In this document: in pieces, positions 5,721 to 6,838 of the stretch
How the letters are laid out: each line of letters starts with the position of its first letter
Numbering within the stretch: position 1 is the stretch's first letter
Source: SZUA-146 sp963922815
Lineage (GTDB): Bacteria > Pseudomonadota > Gammaproteobacteria > Steroidobacterales > SZUA-146
Assembly (NCBI GenBank): GCA_963922815.1
Contig: CAWUKD010000181.1
Span: 1-6,838, forward strand
Direction: 5' to 3'
Length of the DNA stretch: 6,838 nt
Made by a program: the position numbers and the translations under genes
The notes under the pieces: model-generated
The model's input: the letters and a program-made list of their open reading frames with translations, nothing else
The model's database searches: none
What the model was told of the DNA's origin: nothing

Positions 5721-6614
5721 TCACGCGCGCTCCGGAAGGCCGTAGTGGCCCCAGTTAAGTTTCGACCTCAGTACTTCAAAATAATCGTAGTCGGCCGGAT
5801 GCAGCAGCGTAATCCGGTCAATGGCCTGTGTTACTTCCAGCGTGTCACCGGCCTGAATTTCATCGGATATTCTACCGTCAACGGTAACAAATGCATCGGC
5901 GTCAAAGCGATGTTTTACCCGGATTTCGATGTGCGAATTGCCTGGAATGACCACGGGCCGGTCGCTCAGGGTATGCGGGCAAATGGGTACCATCGCAACG
6001 GCGTTGAGGCCCGGTTGCATAATAGGGCCGCCACTGGATAGTGCGTAGGCCGTGGAGCCGGTGGGGGTAGAGATAATCAGCCCGTCACCGCGATGCGTAT
6101 TAACGTAGGCATTGTCCACGCGAACTTCGAAATCCAGCATCTGTCCCATGGCGCCACGCTGTACGACGATGTCATTCAGCGCATGGATTTCATGTTTGAC
6201 GGCATGCTCGTTGCGTAGCGTAGCGGTTAGCATCATTCGAGACTCACGCAGGTAATGCCCGCTGAGAATACCGGCGACGCCTGTTTCCAGTTCATCAGGA
6301 CGGATGTCAGCAAGAAATCCGCGCCGGCCACGATTGATGCCGAGCAGCGGCAGCGAGGCGCGCCTGATCAGATGGGCCGCCTGCAGCATGGTGCCGTCGC
6401 CGCCAACGGCAATAATCAGGTCGCACTGTTCGCCGATGCTCTCCTCGGCGATGGCCTGCACCCCCTCGAGCCGGGCGAATTGCGTGTCATCCGGAACCCA
6501 GACCTTGCGCCCCAGTCCCGTTAGCATGGAGGCCAGCGACGCCACGGTTTCCTGAACCTGGGGATCGTGGTCGCGGGCGATCAGTGCAATAGAGTCGAAT
6601 CCGGTTTTGGACAT
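5721..6614 (-). CDS. nadK: NAD kinase
   Basis: NAD kinase phosphorylates the 2'-hydroxyl of NAD with ATP to make NADP, the only de novo route to NADP. The 297-residue protein, close to the 292 of E. coli, has all family motifs. GGDGT (71-75) carries the catalytic Asp73. LGINRGRRGFL follows (91-101), then LNDIVV (146-151, Asp where E. coli has Glu, as in Pseudomonas), RGDGLIIS (175-182) and TPTGSTAY (183-190). SSGGPI and CPHTLSDRP come after these. The ATG at 6614 gives a normal N-terminus (MSKTGFDSIALI), yet the bases before it (GTGACCCCACC) contain no Shine-Dalgarno. An inverted repeat ends ten bases upstream. A -10-like TTTAAT at 6672-6667 would start transcription near 6660. recN follows after 46 bases, matching the E. 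coli nadK-recN order. Confidence 0.97.
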   Translation of the reverse strand: MSKTGFDSIALIARDHDPQVQETVASLASMLTGLGRKVWVPDDTQFARLEGVQAIAEESIGEQCDLIIAVGGDGTMLQAAHLIRRASLPLLGINRGRRGFLADIRPDELETGVAGILSGHYLRESRMMLTATLRNEHAVKHEIHALNDIVVQRGAMGQMLDFEVRVDNAYVNTHRGDGLIISTPTGSTAYALSSGGPIMQPGLNAVAMVPICPHTLSDRPVVIPGNSHIEIRVKHRFDADAFVTVDGRISDEIQAGDTLEVTQAIDRITLLHPADYDYFEVLRSKLNWGHYGLPERA

Positions 6615-6624
6615 GGTGGGGTCA

Positions 6625-6657
6625 CACGTTGCAAATTTGCCTCACGATAGCAACGTG
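6625..6657 (-). repeat. 8-bp inverted repeat in the nadK leader
   Basis: On the minus strand CACGTTGC (6657-6650) and GCAACGTG (6632-6625) are exact inverted repeats around 17 bases, extendable by one G-T pair. The right arm overlaps a second 10-bp palindrome, GCAAATTTGC (6631-6640). The element sits 11-43 bases before the nadK ATG and would lie at the start of the transcript if TTTAAT is the -10. It may be a leader hairpin near the ribosome site or an operator. The repeat is seen directly; its role is not known. Confidence 0.55.
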
Positions 6658-6666
6658 CGGGTTCAG

Positions 6667-6695
6667 ATTAAAGCGCTTTCGATATGGGGTCTGAC
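6667..6695 (-). promoter_or_regulatory. possible nadK-recN promoter
   Basis: On the minus strand TTTAAT (6672-6667) matches the -10 consensus at five of six positions. Seventeen bases upstream GTCAGA (6695-6690) matches the -35 at only three. Transcription would start around 6660, about 46 bases before nadK. This is the best candidate in the 194-base gap between nadK and the next possible gene. Confidence 0.3.
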
Positions 6696-6808
6696 CAGCC
6701 GCGCGGCGTTAATTGAATAAACCGGGTTAAATTGGTCGAGCAGTTGCCAACGGCCTGCGATAAACTCGATGCATCGGGTAATGCAATCTGGAACGGGCAC
6801 TTAAATCA

Positions 6809-6838
6809 ATGACAACGCAAAGCGATGTGAGTGGCCTG
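6809..6838 (+). CDS. possible start of a plus-strand gene, cut by window edge
   Basis: An ATG at 6809 opens a frame that runs to the last base (MTTQSDVSGL). The same frame is closed upstream by a TAA at 6779, so this would be the natural ATG start. No good Shine-Dalgarno is seen; GGAACGGG lies about 12 bases away. Ten residues are too few to identify a family. In E. coli grpE is divergent from nadK, and grpE or hrcA might be guessed from that, but the residues do not confirm either and no CIRCE operator is present in the gap. Confidence 0.25.
   Translation, partial: MTTQSDVSGL

Noticed and set aside
6681..6692. Heat-shock (sigma-32) -10 box on the minus strand before nadK (CCCCATAT)
   Set aside because: The -10-like string is good, but no CTTGAAA-like -35 lies 13-15 bases upstream, and nadK is not a known sigma-32 gene.

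Overview
The window looks like a core housekeeping segment of a gammaproteobacterial chromosome with moderately high GC. Eight intact protein genes can be read. Every one belongs to a well-known family, and none shows a frameshift or truncation. The Fur protein is of the short, single-cysteine Pseudomonas type. The order smpB / ratA-rnfH / bamE / recN / nadK is the one known from Escherichia coli, while fur divergent from bamE (omlA) is the Pseudomonas arrangement. A marine or environmental gammaproteobacterium near the Pseudomonadales or Alteromonadales is plausible, but the genus cannot be fixed by eye.

Layout, left to right. The first 28 bases are the 5' end of ssrA (tmRNA) on the minus strand, cut by the window edge. 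It is preceded by a 136-base gap that holds a perfect 18-bp palindrome. smpB follows on the minus strand (165-644), so tmRNA and its binding protein are adjacent and co-oriented. Divergent from smpB is a plus-strand run: a sodium/neurotransmitter-symporter-family transporter (762-2126), ratA (2119-2556, overlapping the transporter by 8 bases) and rnfH/ratB (2565-2894). bamE converges on it (minus, 2947-3324). fur (plus, 3410-3826) is divergent from bamE across 85 bases. recN (3995-5674) and nadK (5721-6614) form a probable minus-strand pair transcribed nadK to recN and converging on fur. The last 30 bases may be the start of another plus-strand gene.

Functions. ssrA and smpB carry out trans-translation, the rescue of stalled ribosomes. 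RatA is a START-like protein assigned either to coenzyme Q binding (Coq10-like) or to ribosome-association toxicity. RnfH is a small ubiquitin-fold protein. BamE belongs to the outer-membrane protein assembly complex. Fur is the iron-responsive repressor. RecN acts in double-strand break repair. NadK makes NADP. The transporter is the only gene not expected in the classical cluster.

I saw no mobile element, CRISPR array, tRNA, rRNA or defence system, and nothing that amounts to a new system. The points worth checking are regulatory: the smpB-ssrA palindrome, a consensus -10 box so close to the smpB start that its transcript may be leaderless, and a long inverted repeat in the nadK leader.
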